DNA from: SIAJ01 sp036266155
GTDB lineage: Bacteria > Planctomycetota > Planctomycetia > Gemmatales > Gemmataceae
Assembly (NCBI GenBank): GCA_036266155.1
Contig: DATANR010000007.1
Location: 1 to 15,884, forward strand
Direction: 5' to 3'
DNA: 15,884 nt
The notes beneath the pieces are model-generated. The model did no database searches and was not told where the DNA came from. It worked only from the letters and a program-made list of their open reading frames with translations. A program made the translations under genes and the position numbers. This document shows positions 1-6,337 of the stretch, piece by piece. Each line of letters begins with the position of its first letter. Position 1 is the first letter of the stretch.

Positions 1-295
1 CATCCTGAAAGTTCCCAGGGCGCTGCCCTGGGCTGTCCTGAGCATCCTGAAAGGATGCGGCCGAGCCGCCGCACGCCTTCAGCGTGCAAATGCTCGTTGT
101 GCGTCACAGTTCCCAGGGCGTTGCCCTGGGCTGTCCTGAGCATCCTGAAAGTTCCCAGGGCGCTGCCCTGGGCTGTCCTGAGCATCCTGAAAGGATGCGG
201 CCGAGCCGCCGCACGCCTTCAGCGTGCAAATGCTCGTTGTGCGTCACAGTTCCCAGGGCGTTGCCCTGGGCTGTCCTGCCGAGCCCCTTCGGGGC
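1..295. repeat. Tandem 140-bp mosaic of small palindromes (REP-like)
   Basis: A 140-bp unit occupies 1-140 and recurs at 141-278, where it diverges. Each unit is a 42-bp module (1-42, 141-182) followed by a 98-bp module (43-140, 183-278). Both modules begin with CATCCTGAAA and end with the same palindrome. Almost the whole unit folds into hairpins. CCCAGGGC/GCCCTGGG with a 3-nt loop lies at 14-32, 112-130, 154-172 and 252-270. GCATCCT/AGGATGC lies at 42-58, GCGGC/GCCGC at 57-69, and GCACGC/GCGTGC with loop CTTCA at 71-87; these three recur 140 bp later. A final GCCCC-TTC-GGGGC hairpin is at 283-295. The array runs off the left edge, so its full copy number is unknown. Open frames through it only translate the repeat and are not taken as genes. 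Confidence 0.9.
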
Positions 296-420
296 GAAAT
301 GCCGGTCAGAATCGTTAACGGCGGTGGCCTACGGGGTAAAGCAGATTCTGCCACCTTGAGAATACCGGTAAGAGAGCGCAATCCAGCAAGGAAACGGCCG
401 GTCTGCAAGGAAACAATGAC
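296..420. other. Intergenic stretch with no recognised gene
   Basis: No supportable coding region on either strand. The only structure noticed is a 10-nt direct repeat, GCAAGGAAAC, at 386-395 and 405-414, which may be chance. Together with the palindrome array this makes about 420 bp without a gene at the left edge. Confidence 0.5.
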
Positions 421-594
421 TCAACTCCCTGTCGGTAGTTTCTCGGGGATTTCGTCCGATGGCGCCTTCTTTTTCTTCAGAACACCTGATTTCATTTCCT
501 CAAGTGCTTCACGGAGGCGGCGTACGTACTCTTGCTCACGCTCATCCGGGGTCATTTCATTTGCTGGGTTGCTGATTTTGTTGTGGTCCGACAC
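421..594 (-). CDS. Possible small charged protein, 57 aa, unknown function
   Basis: This short frame opens with GTG at 594 and stops with TGA at 421-423. An in-frame ATG at 555 would give 44 residues. The product begins MSDHNKISNPANEM and then has a run rich in Glu, Arg and Lys (about residues 17-36, including EQEYVRRLREALEE) that should form one amphipathic helix. A KKKK stretch and a Pro-rich tail ending PTGS follow. There is no signal peptide, membrane segment or Cys. I do not recognise the family. The ordered helix-plus-basic-tail composition reads like real protein rather than shadow sequence, and no better frame overlaps it. A GCAGG upstream of the GTG is only a weak ribosome-binding site. 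It lies downstream of the TGS GTPase on the same strand, 160 bp away. Confidence 0.4.
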   Translation of the reverse strand: MSDHNKISNPANEMTPDEREQEYVRRLREALEEMKSGVLKKKKAPSDEIPEKLPTGS

Positions 595-754
595 GGCGCA
601 CCTGCGCTGGCAATGGCTGAAAAATAGGGTGTAGTTAGCGAATTAAGTAAAATTACCAGACCCGCAGACGACGGTCAAGACGACCATCCGTATCAGGTGG
701 GTTCGTTTCGTAACTCGTCGTTCGCGCGGAAAGGCCGAGCCGTCTTCATGTCTC

Positions 755-1747
755 TTACATCGACAACTCCACAACATCCTTATCCCGCAACACATGGTCG
801 CGCTTGACCGTCTGGCCGTCGAACTGGGCGCTGCCCCAGACCTTGGCCGCCTTTAAAGTCTCCGCCAGGTTCGAGTGGACTTTCTCCGCGAAGTCGAGGA
901 CCGTGCCGCCGATGGGGATCGTGAATGGGGCTTTCATGTCGGCTGGCTTGCCGGGCAACTTTGAATAGATGCGCATCACTTCGAGAAGTTGGAAGAGCCG
1001 CGTCCGCAGTTCGTCCATGCCGTCGCCGCGCTCGGCGGACACCGGCAGGATCGGCATCCGCGTGCCGATCATCTCCTTCAAGATGTCGAGCCGGTCGCCG
1101 GCGCCTTCCGCATCCACCTTGTTGGCGACGAGCAGCGTGCGCACGTGAAAGATCGTCGGGTCCTCTTCGGCTTCGGGTCGCGTGCCGACCAAGTGGAGCT
1201 TGCGCGCGGCCAGGCGCTCCAGCACCGTCTCCGCGGCGAAGGGCCCGTCGTCGTCCCCCAGGTCGACGACCAGGATTGCCGCGTCGGCAGTGCGGGCGAA
1301 GTCGGTGACGTATGGCTCGTAGAAATCGGCCGTGATCGGCGGCAGGTCGATCAGTTGCAGGCGCACGTCTTCCCAGTCCATCATTCCCGGTGACGGTTCA
1401 CGCGTCGTGAATGGATAGGGGGCCACCTCCGGCGTCGCTTTCGTAAGCTTGCGGAGCAGGCTGCTTCGTCCACCGTTCGGGCCGCCGAGGAAGACGATCG
1501 TGCCGGACCCTTGCCGCGGAATCTTGTAGCCGGCCGTCGCCTTCTTCGGCCCGGACTTGACCGCCTCGACTTCGTCGCTGACCTCGCTGATCTTGGTCTT
1601 GAGGATCGCCTGGACCTTTTCGCTCGCCTTGTGCTTGGGCAGGATTACCCACATCTTCTTCAGAGCCGCGAGTTTCTCATCGGGCGTGCGCGCCTTCTTA
1701 TACTCGGCTTCGGCGTCGTGGTATTGGGGCGGGAGGTTAACAGCCAT
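755..1747 (-). CDS. TGS-domain GTPase-like protein (Obg/DRG type) with degenerate G motifs
   Basis: A 330-residue protein with an Obg/DRG-like arrangement: a helical N-terminal segment (about 1-75), a G domain (about 82-260) and a C-terminal TGS domain (about 262-330, ending DKDVVELSM). The P-loop reads GGPNGGRSSL (88-97), with Arg94 where the family has the phosphate-binding Lys. The G2 region PFTT is at 112-115. G3 reads DLPP (134-137) instead of DxxG. G4 NKVD (209-212) and G5 SAE (237-239) are intact, so guanine recognition looks preserved while phosphate handling is changed. Members of this superfamily usually act on ribosomes or translation; the exact role here is unknown. I chose the ATG at 1747 over an upstream in-frame TTG at 1768 because MAVNLPPQYH looks like the natural N-terminus. 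It diverges from the nucleoside phosphorylase gene. Confidence 0.85.
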   Translation of the reverse strand: MAVNLPPQYHDAEAEYKKARTPDEKLAALKKMWVILPKHKASEKVQAILKTKISEVSDEVEAVKSGPKKATAGYKIPRQGSGTIVFLGGPNGGRSSLLRKLTKATPEVAPYPFTTREPSPGMMDWEDVRLQLIDLPPITADFYEPYVTDFARTADAAILVVDLGDDDGPFAAETVLERLAARKLHLVGTRPEAEEDPTIFHVRTLLVANKVDAEGAGDRLDILKEMIGTRMPILPVSAERGDGMDELRTRLFQLLEVMRIYSKLPGKPADMKAPFTIPIGGTVLDFAEKVHSNLAETLKAAKVWGSAQFDGQTVKRDHVLRDKDVVELSM

Positions 1748-1777
1748 TTGATCTGGAGCCAGGGTCAACGGGACGTA

Positions 1778-1804
1778 TATGTCTTATGAGTCCCATAGGT
1801 CCTA
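1778..1804. repeat. Three tandem 9-bp repeats in a divergent intergenic gap
   Basis: TATGTCTTA (1778-1786), TGAGTCCCA (1787-1795) and TAGGTCCTA (1796-1804) are head-to-tail variants of a TnnGTCYYA nonamer. They sit between the divergent starts of the TGS GTPase (1747) and the nucleoside phosphorylase (1815), in the only space available for both promoters. No clear -35/-10 pair was found beside them. Confidence 0.6.
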
Positions 1805-1814
1805 ATCTGACCGA

Positions 1815-2633
1815 ATGCTCTACGACCACATCCAACAAGCCGCCGCCGCCATCCGAACCAAGTGGGCCAAGGTTCCGCGCGTCGGCATCATTCTCGGCAC
1901 CGGGCTCGGGGCGCTGGCCGAGGACATCGTGGCCGACGTCGCGATTCCGTACGAGGAGATTCCGCATTTCCCGCGTTCGACGGTCCAATCGCATGCCGGC
2001 CGGCTCGTCTGCGGCACGCTCGGCGGCAAAGTGGTTGTCGCCATGGAGGGGCGATTCCATTTCTACGAGGGTTACAAGCTTCAACAGGTCACCTTTCCGG
2101 TGCGCGTCATGAAAGCGCTCGGCTGCGACACGCTCATCGTCAGCAACGCGTGTGGCGGATTGAACCCGCAATACGAGAAGGGCGAGATCATGGTCATCGA
2201 GGACCACATCAACCTGCTCGGCGACAATCCGCTCATCGGCCCGAACGACGACCGGCTCGGCGACCGCTTCCCCGACATGTGCAACGCGTACGATCGCACG
2301 CTGATGGCCCTGGCGCGCCAGGTGGCGCTGGAAGAACACATCCGCGTTCAACAAGGCGTGTACGTCGCCGTGCCCGGCCCGAATCTCGAGACGCGTGCCG
2401 AATACCGCTTCCTGCGCACCATCGGCGCCGACGTCGTCGGCATGTCGACCGTGCCCGAAGTGATCGTCGCGGTCCATTCCAAAATGCGCTCGCTCGGCTT
2501 CAGCGCTATCACCGACATGTGTCTGCCAGACGCCTTGGAACCGGTGAGCCTGCAAGACATTCTTGCGGTTGCAGGCGAAGCGGAGAAAAAGCTGCGAGTG
2601 TTAGTGCGACGGGTAGTCGAGCGGATGGAATGA
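1815..2633 (+). CDS. punA: Purine nucleoside phosphorylase, trimeric (class I) type
   Basis: A 272-residue enzyme that cleaves purine (deoxy)nucleosides with phosphate to the free base and (deoxy)ribose-1-phosphate in cytoplasmic purine salvage. Length and motifs fit the trimeric PNP/MTAP family. The phosphate-site GTGLG is at 28-32, HAGRL with His60 at 60-64, EGRFHFYEG at 78-86, SNACGGLN at 110-117, GPNLETRAEYR at 188-198, and VGMSTVPE with the base-binding Glu215 at 208-215. The position matching human Asn243 is Asp234 (in ITDMC, 232-236). In human PNP that change moves preference from 6-oxo- to 6-aminopurines, so adenosine or a broader range may be accepted. It starts at ATG 1815 with no strong Shine-Dalgarno sequence. 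It ends 13 nt from the convergent queA stop. The family call is firm; substrate preference is inference. Confidence 0.93.
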   Translation: MLYDHIQQAAAAIRTKWAKVPRVGIILGTGLGALAEDIVADVAIPYEEIPHFPRSTVQSHAGRLVCGTLGGKVVVAMEGRFHFYEGYKLQQVTFPVRVMKALGCDTLIVSNACGGLNPQYEKGEIMVIEDHINLLGDNPLIGPNDDRLGDRFPDMCNAYDRTLMALARQVALEEHIRVQQGVYVAVPGPNLETRAEYRFLRTIGADVVGMSTVPEVIVAVHSKMRSLGFSAITDMCLPDALEPVSLQDILAVAGEAEKKLRVLVRRVVERME

Positions 2634-2646
2634 CGAAACTCACAAA

Positions 2647-3684
2647 TCAGGTTGGCGGCAATATCAGCATCGCGTCGCCGTAGCTAAAGAAGCGGTATTC
2701 CTGGGCCACTGCCTCCGCGTACGCGGCCTTTACCAATTCCGGACCGGCGAGGGCAGCGACGAGCAGCAGTAGCGTCGTGCGCGGCAGGTGAAAATTTGTC
2801 ACCAAGCCGTCGACCACGCGGTAGCGATACGGCGGGTGGATGAAGATATCGGTGTCGCCGGTCCAGGGCTCGAGCGCACCGCCGCGGGCCGCCGATTCGA
2901 GAGCCCGCGCGGCCGTCGTGCCGATGGCGATCACCCGGCCGCCGCGCGCCTTGCAGGCGCGGATCGCTTCGACCGTCGCGGCGGGTACTTCGCCCCATTC
3001 GCTGTGCATCTGGTGTTGGGTCGGGTCGTCGGTTTTGATCGGCTCGAAAGTGCCGAGGCCGACGTGAAGAGTAACGTGCGTCCACGCGATGCCGCGCGCA
3101 CGCAGGCGCTCGAACACCGCCGGCGTGAAGTGGAGACCCGCAGTCGGCGCGGCCACGGAACCATCAGCGCGAGCATACACGGTTTGGTAGCGTTCGCGAT
3201 CTGCCGTTGCCGCTCGACCCTTGCGAATGTACGGCGGCAATGGCACCTGACCGCTAATCGCCAGCAATTCCGCTGGCCGACCCGCGGGCGACGGCTCGAC
3301 GAGCCAGTGGCCGTTCGTGCGTCCCCGTAGCGTTAACTTCAACGGGCCGGGTTCGATGACGATCGTTTCGCCGATCGCCGGGTGGCCGCGCGTCTGCGTC
3401 AGCATTTCCCACAAGCCATCCGGCGTTTCGCGGAGGAACAGGCCCTCCCACTTGCCGCCGGTCTTTTCGCGGTGGCCGATCACACGCGCTGGCAGCACGC
3501 GCGTGTCGTTGAGAACGATGAGGTCGCCGGGGGCAAGGAGTTCAGGCAGATCGCGGAAGTAATGGTGGCGAAGCGAGACAGTGGAGCGATCGACGACCAA
3601 GAGGCGCGAGCCATCGCGGTCGGCAGCGGGCTCCTGGGCGATCAGGTGCTGGGGGAGTTCGTAGTCGAGGAAGTCGCCGGCCAT
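2647..3684 (-). CDS. queA: S-adenosylmethionine:tRNA ribosyltransferase-isomerase QueA
   Basis: A 345-residue enzyme that transfers and isomerises the ribosyl moiety of S-adenosylmethionine onto 7-aminomethyl-7-deazaguanine at the tRNA wobble position, giving epoxyqueuosine. QueA hallmarks run the full length: YELPQHLIAQEP near 8-19, NDTRVLPAR at 59-67, PTAGLHFT at 180-187, TLHVGLGTFEPI at 205-216, TNFHLP followed by a Leu-rich stretch, and a C-terminal YRFFSYGDAMLI. The start is the ATG at 3684, giving MAGDFLDYEL as expected for the family; a longer frame to 3753 only overlaps the next gene. The gene begins 1 nt after the stop of the thioredoxin gene, so coupled translation is likely. No other queuosine gene (queC, queD, queE, queF, tgt) is in the window. 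Confidence 0.97.
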   Translation of the reverse strand: MAGDFLDYELPQHLIAQEPAADRDGSRLLVVDRSTVSLRHHYFRDLPELLAPGDLIVLNDTRVLPARVIGHREKTGGKWEGLFLRETPDGLWEMLTQTRGHPAIGETIVIEPGPLKLTLRGRTNGHWLVEPSPAGRPAELLAISGQVPLPPYIRKGRAATADRERYQTVYARADGSVAAPTAGLHFTPAVFERLRARGIAWTHVTLHVGLGTFEPIKTDDPTQHQMHSEWGEVPAATVEAIRACKARGGRVIAIGTTAARALESAARGGALEPWTGDTDIFIHPPYRYRVVDGLVTNFHLPRTTLLLLVAALAGPELVKAAYAEAVAQEYRFFSYGDAMLILPPT

Positions 3685-3685
3685 C

Positions 3686-4249
3686 CTACTTCTTCTCGGC
3701 ATCCACCACGAGCGGATCGACGGCGTACCAGACTTCGCCGGGGTCAAGGCCATTGCCGATCCAGGTTCGGCGAATGACGCCTTCGTGGTCGACCAACACC
3801 GCCGACGGGATGCTGTCGACTTGCCATTGCTTGCCGATCACGCCCTGATCGTCCGCGATGTTCGGCCACGGCATCGGGTTCGTTTTCAAGAAGCCCTTCA
3901 GTGTGTCGGGTGCATCCGCGGCAACGCCGAGGAGAACGAACGGCCGATCCTTGTATTTGACGGTCACCATCTCACGTTCGTGCGGCAGCAGCTTCCTGCA
4001 CGGAGGGCACCAGGTCGCCCAGAAGGAGACGAGCACGACCTTACCGCGATATTCGCTCAGCTTGATGGGCTTGCCCTCCGCGTCGAGCCCGGCGATCTCC
4101 GGACACGTATTGCCGGCCCGCATGCCTTCGGGCGGCAACTTGTCCAACGACATCACATAGAGCAGGCCGACGGCAGCGAGTACGAGCACCACCGTGATGA
4201 TAAGCGGCCGCAGCGACGTTTTCGGTTCGGTCGTGGGTTCGGTGGACAT
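3686..4249 (-). CDS. Membrane-anchored thioredoxin-like protein (TlpA/ResA family)
   Basis: A 187-residue protein with a polar N-terminal stretch, one hydrophobic segment (about 14-34) that should anchor it in the cytoplasmic membrane, and a periplasmic thioredoxin fold. The redox motif WCPPC has Cys81 and Cys84, preceded by VSFWAT, and the cis-proline loop is SIPSAV with Pro148. Such proteins reduce disulfides outside the cytoplasm, often in cytochrome c maturation. The specific partner here is unknown, although c-type cytochromes are present in this genome (14473-15801). It starts at ATG 4249, two nt after the mutY stop, and its TAG is 1 nt before the queA ATG. The three genes therefore look like one transcript, although their functions are unrelated. 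Confidence 0.9.
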   Translation of the reverse strand: MSTEPTTEPKTSLRPLIITVVLVLAAVGLLYVMSLDKLPPEGMRAGNTCPEIAGLDAEGKPIKLSEYRGKVVLVSFWATWCPPCRKLLPHEREMVTVKYKDRPFVLLGVAADAPDTLKGFLKTNPMPWPNIADDQGVIGKQWQVDSIPSAVLVDHEGVIRRTWIGNGLDPGEVWYAVDPLVVDAEKK

Positions 4250-4251
4250 TG

Positions 4252-5343
4252 CTAGAACAGACTCCGCGCGATCGGCTTTTGAAGAAACGCGGCCAGCTTG
4301 CGTTGGGCGGTGCTGACCGGGAATGCGGATAACTCAGTCGGTCGCAACCAGCGTCCTTCATCATAGTACGTCGATTGGAAGGACTTCGTGCGGGCATTCG
4401 CTTCGAGGCAGATCATCGTCATGCGAAAGCGAGTCACGGCGTAACGCAGGGTCATCAATTCCGGTTCCAGTTCGGCGTCGACGCCGAGCGATTCGAGCAG
4501 GCGGACCGCCACGGTTTCGTGAGTCGTGCCTAGTTCAACCACGGCTCGTGGGAACTCCCACATATTGGCCCACCGGCCGCCGGATGGCCGACGCGCCAAC
4601 AACACGCGGCCGGCGTGCCGGACGACCACGCAGACTTCGCGCACCTCCATGGTTGCGGGTCGTTCGGCCTTGCGGGGGATGCGATCTTGCATCCCCTCGC
4701 GGCGGGCCAGGCATTCGGACTTCAGCGGGCAGTTCAGGCAATCGGGTGCCTTCGGTTTGCAGACGAGAGCCCCGAGTTCCATGAGCGCCTGATTGAAGTC
4801 GCCGACGTGCTTCTTAGGCAAGATCGCTTCTGCAGTCTCCCAAAGCCAGGCTTGCACGGGCGCCGAAGCCACATCGCCGGCTTGGGCGAAGAGCCGGCAT
4901 AGCACACGCTTCGTGTTTGCTTCGACAATGGGCAGCCGGCGACCGAACGCCTGCGATAGCACGGCCCCCAGGATGTAGCGGCCCACGCCCGGCAGCTCGG
5001 CCCACACGATCGGATCGTCGGGCAATTCGTCGCCAAAACTCTCCACGAGCTGCCGAGCGGCTCGATGGAGATTGCGAGCGCGACTGTAGTAACCGAGGCC
5101 CTCCCAAACCTTGAGCACATCCTGTTCGTCGGCCGCGGCCAGGGCTCGTACATCGGGGAAAGCTGCCAAAAACTGCTCGAAGCGTGGCACAACGGTGGCG
5201 ACCGTCGTTTGCTGCAACATGACCTCACTGACCCAGATGCGATATGCGTCGCGATCACGCCGCCACGGAAGCGGTCGAGCGTGGCGCGCAAACCAACTTT
5301 GGAGTTTGGCTCGCGATCCAGAGTTGAGAAAGGGATTGGTCAA
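4252..5343 (-). CDS. mutY: Adenine DNA glycosylase MutY
   Basis: A 363-residue glycosylase that removes adenine mispaired with 8-oxoguanine. The catalytic HhH-GPD domain has SEVMLQQT with Glu40 (39-46), the hairpin LPGVGRY (117-123), and a [4Fe-4S] site Cys195-x6-Cys202-x2-Cys205-x5-Cys211. A NUDIX-like 8-oxoguanine recognition domain follows (about 230-355). The usual catalytic Asp (D138 in E. coli, in LDGNVKRV) is Glu141 here, in VEANTKRV. In the C-terminal domain the F-S-H loop region reads AVTRF. The first in-frame ATG lies inside the catalytic motif, so it cannot be the start. The only plausible conventional start is TTG at 5343, which sits directly behind the hairpin at 5345-5382 with no Shine-Dalgarno sequence. 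The open frame continues upstream through the FHA gene, but that part is an Arg-rich shadow. Confidence 0.94.
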   Translation of the reverse strand: MTNPFLNSGSRAKLQSWFARHARPLPWRRDRDAYRIWVSEVMLQQTTVATVVPRFEQFLAAFPDVRALAAADEQDVLKVWEGLGYYSRARNLHRAARQLVESFGDELPDDPIVWAELPGVGRYILGAVLSQAFGRRLPIVEANTKRVLCRLFAQAGDVASAPVQAWLWETAEAILPKKHVGDFNQALMELGALVCKPKAPDCLNCPLKSECLARREGMQDRIPRKAERPATMEVREVCVVVRHAGRVLLARRPSGGRWANMWEFPRAVVELGTTHETVAVRLLESLGVDAELEPELMTLRYAVTRFRMTMICLEANARTKSFQSTYYDEGRWLRPTELSAFPVSTAQRKLAAFLQKPIARSLF

Positions 5344-5344
5344 T

Positions 5345-5382
5345 GAGTGCGGAGTGCGGAATGCGGACCTGCACTCCGCACT
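5345..5382. repeat. Heptamer repeat with 12-bp inverted repeat (possible terminator of the FHA gene)
   Basis: GAGTGCG, GAGTGCG and GAATGCG follow head-to-tail at 5345-5365. AGTGCGGAGTGC (5346-5357) pairs perfectly with GCACTCCGCACT (5371-5382) across a 13-nt loop. It lies 4 nt past the stop of the FHA gene and 2 nt before the mutY TTG start. There is no T-run on either side, so termination is only a possibility. In a read-through transcript it would occupy the mutY ribosome-binding region. Confidence 0.7.
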
Positions 5383-5386
5383 TGAA

Positions 5387-6136
5387 TTAAGTTCGCGGGC
5401 GCCGCATGTACTTGGAAAGCACCTCGGCGGCGGCACTGGAGCTATCGGTGCCGGATGTCTTCTTCGGCTCATCCTTCTTCGTCTCAGCCGCCTTGGCGCC
5501 CAAGGCCGGCATCTCCATGACCGTCGTCGGGTCGGCACTGATTTGCTCGACCGTCGGGGCTGATCCGCCGGGCTCGTCGAGCCCAAGCAGCATCGCGGCG
5601 AGATGATCAGGATCCTCGTTCAACGTTTTCGGGGCGCTGTCGACAACAGTGGTCGCATTTCCCATCTTGGCAAGGGCACCGGGTTCAAGGACCACCGTCG
5701 CTCCGGAGGGGACGGCATCGCCGGCCGCAACCGGCACAGGCTTGGCTGCTGGCTTCGCCACAGGTTTCGGAGCGGGCTTGGCGGCGAGGGCCGGCGCCGG
5801 CTTGGCGACGGGCTTCGCTGCCGGCGCAGGAGTTGGAGCGGAAACGTCTATCCGCAACTCGAATTCCAACGGCCCAACCTTGAGCTTGTCGCCGCTCTTG
5901 ACCTGCCGTTCGCCCGCGACCTGTTCGTCGTTGATAAACGTACCATTGGTGCTGCCGCAATCGCGGACGAAGACTTTGTCGCCACGCGTACTCAAGGCAC
6001 AATGTTGCTTGCTGATCGCCGGGGATGCCGGTCGGAGCTGGCATTCAGGGTCCCGGCCAATGAGAAATTCCGCAGCCGTCACCGGGATGACTTTTCCCGA
6101 ATGAACGCCCTGCGCGACGACGAGACTGAGTTTCAT
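5387..6136 (-). CDS. FHA-domain protein with Ala/Pro/Lys-rich linker
   Basis: A 249-residue protein. Residues 1-97 form a forkhead-associated domain with the conserved GR (27-28), SxxH (Ser42, His45) and NG (64-65, in GSTNGTFI). This fold binds phosphothreonine peptides. Residues about 100-140 are a low-complexity linker of AKP/PKP/AKPV repeats, and the rest is polar, ending in a basic SKYMRRPRT tail. No kinase, membrane segment or signal peptide is visible. FHA proteins usually read out Ser/Thr kinase signalling, but no kinase gene is in the window, so the partner is unknown. ATG 6136 was preferred; an in-frame GTG at 6142 adds two residues, and GAGG upstream could serve either. It lies 43 nt upstream of mutY on the same strand and diverges from the solute-binding protein gene. 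Confidence 0.87.
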   Translation of the reverse strand: MKLSLVVAQGVHSGKVIPVTAAEFLIGRDPECQLRPASPAISKQHCALSTRGDKVFVRDCGSTNGTFINDEQVAGERQVKSGDKLKVGPLEFELRIDVSAPTPAPAAKPVAKPAPALAAKPAPKPVAKPAAKPVPVAAGDAVPSGATVVLEPGALAKMGNATTVVDSAPKTLNEDPDHLAAMLLGLDEPGGSAPTVEQISADPTTVMEMPALGAKAAETKKDEPKKTSGTDSSSAAAEVLSKYMRRPRT

Positions 6137-6279
6137 AAACACATGACCTCTTCGGCTGCCCGCACGCCGGGGAGAAGGTGACGCGAACCGTATTGGCGAA
6201 TGTTCGACTGGTCAAGACGAACTACGGCGGCGGCACGGGCAGCCAATGGGGGGTGAAGGCGGTCCTCTCGCCCAACCCT

Positions 6280-6285
6280 TATAAT
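6280..6285 (+). promoter_or_regulatory. Possible -10 element TATAAT
   Basis: A perfect TATAAT lies in the divergent gap between the FHA gene and the solute-binding protein, 53 bp before the chosen ATG at 6338. The expected -35 position reads AGGCGG, which is not a good match to TTGACA. The case therefore rests on the -10 hexamer and its location. Confidence 0.35.
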
Positions 6286-6337
6286 GATCGGCAACTCTTA
6301 GCGACTGGTGGGAATTGTAGTGTCAGCGATCCGAATA

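Noticed and set aside
1..278. CRISPR array
   Set aside because: The repeats are of two lengths (42 and 98 bp), directly abut each other, and leave no unique spacers. No cas gene is present.
55..634. Three plus-strand open frames of 87-136 codons across the left end
   Set aside because: They translate the palindrome array, so the same peptide text recurs in different frames, and they continue into unrelated sequence. No family resemblance or ribosome-binding site supports them.
1737..2555. 272-codon minus-strand frame opposite the nucleoside phosphorylase
   Set aside because: It is a His/Asp/Arg-rich shadow of a strongly supported gene on the other strand, as is common in GC-rich DNA.
5344..5586. 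N-terminal extension of MutY by about 80 residues
   Set aside because: It lies inside the FHA gene in another frame, is Arg/Pro/Ser-rich, and MutY proteins begin just before the conserved PLPWR segment.
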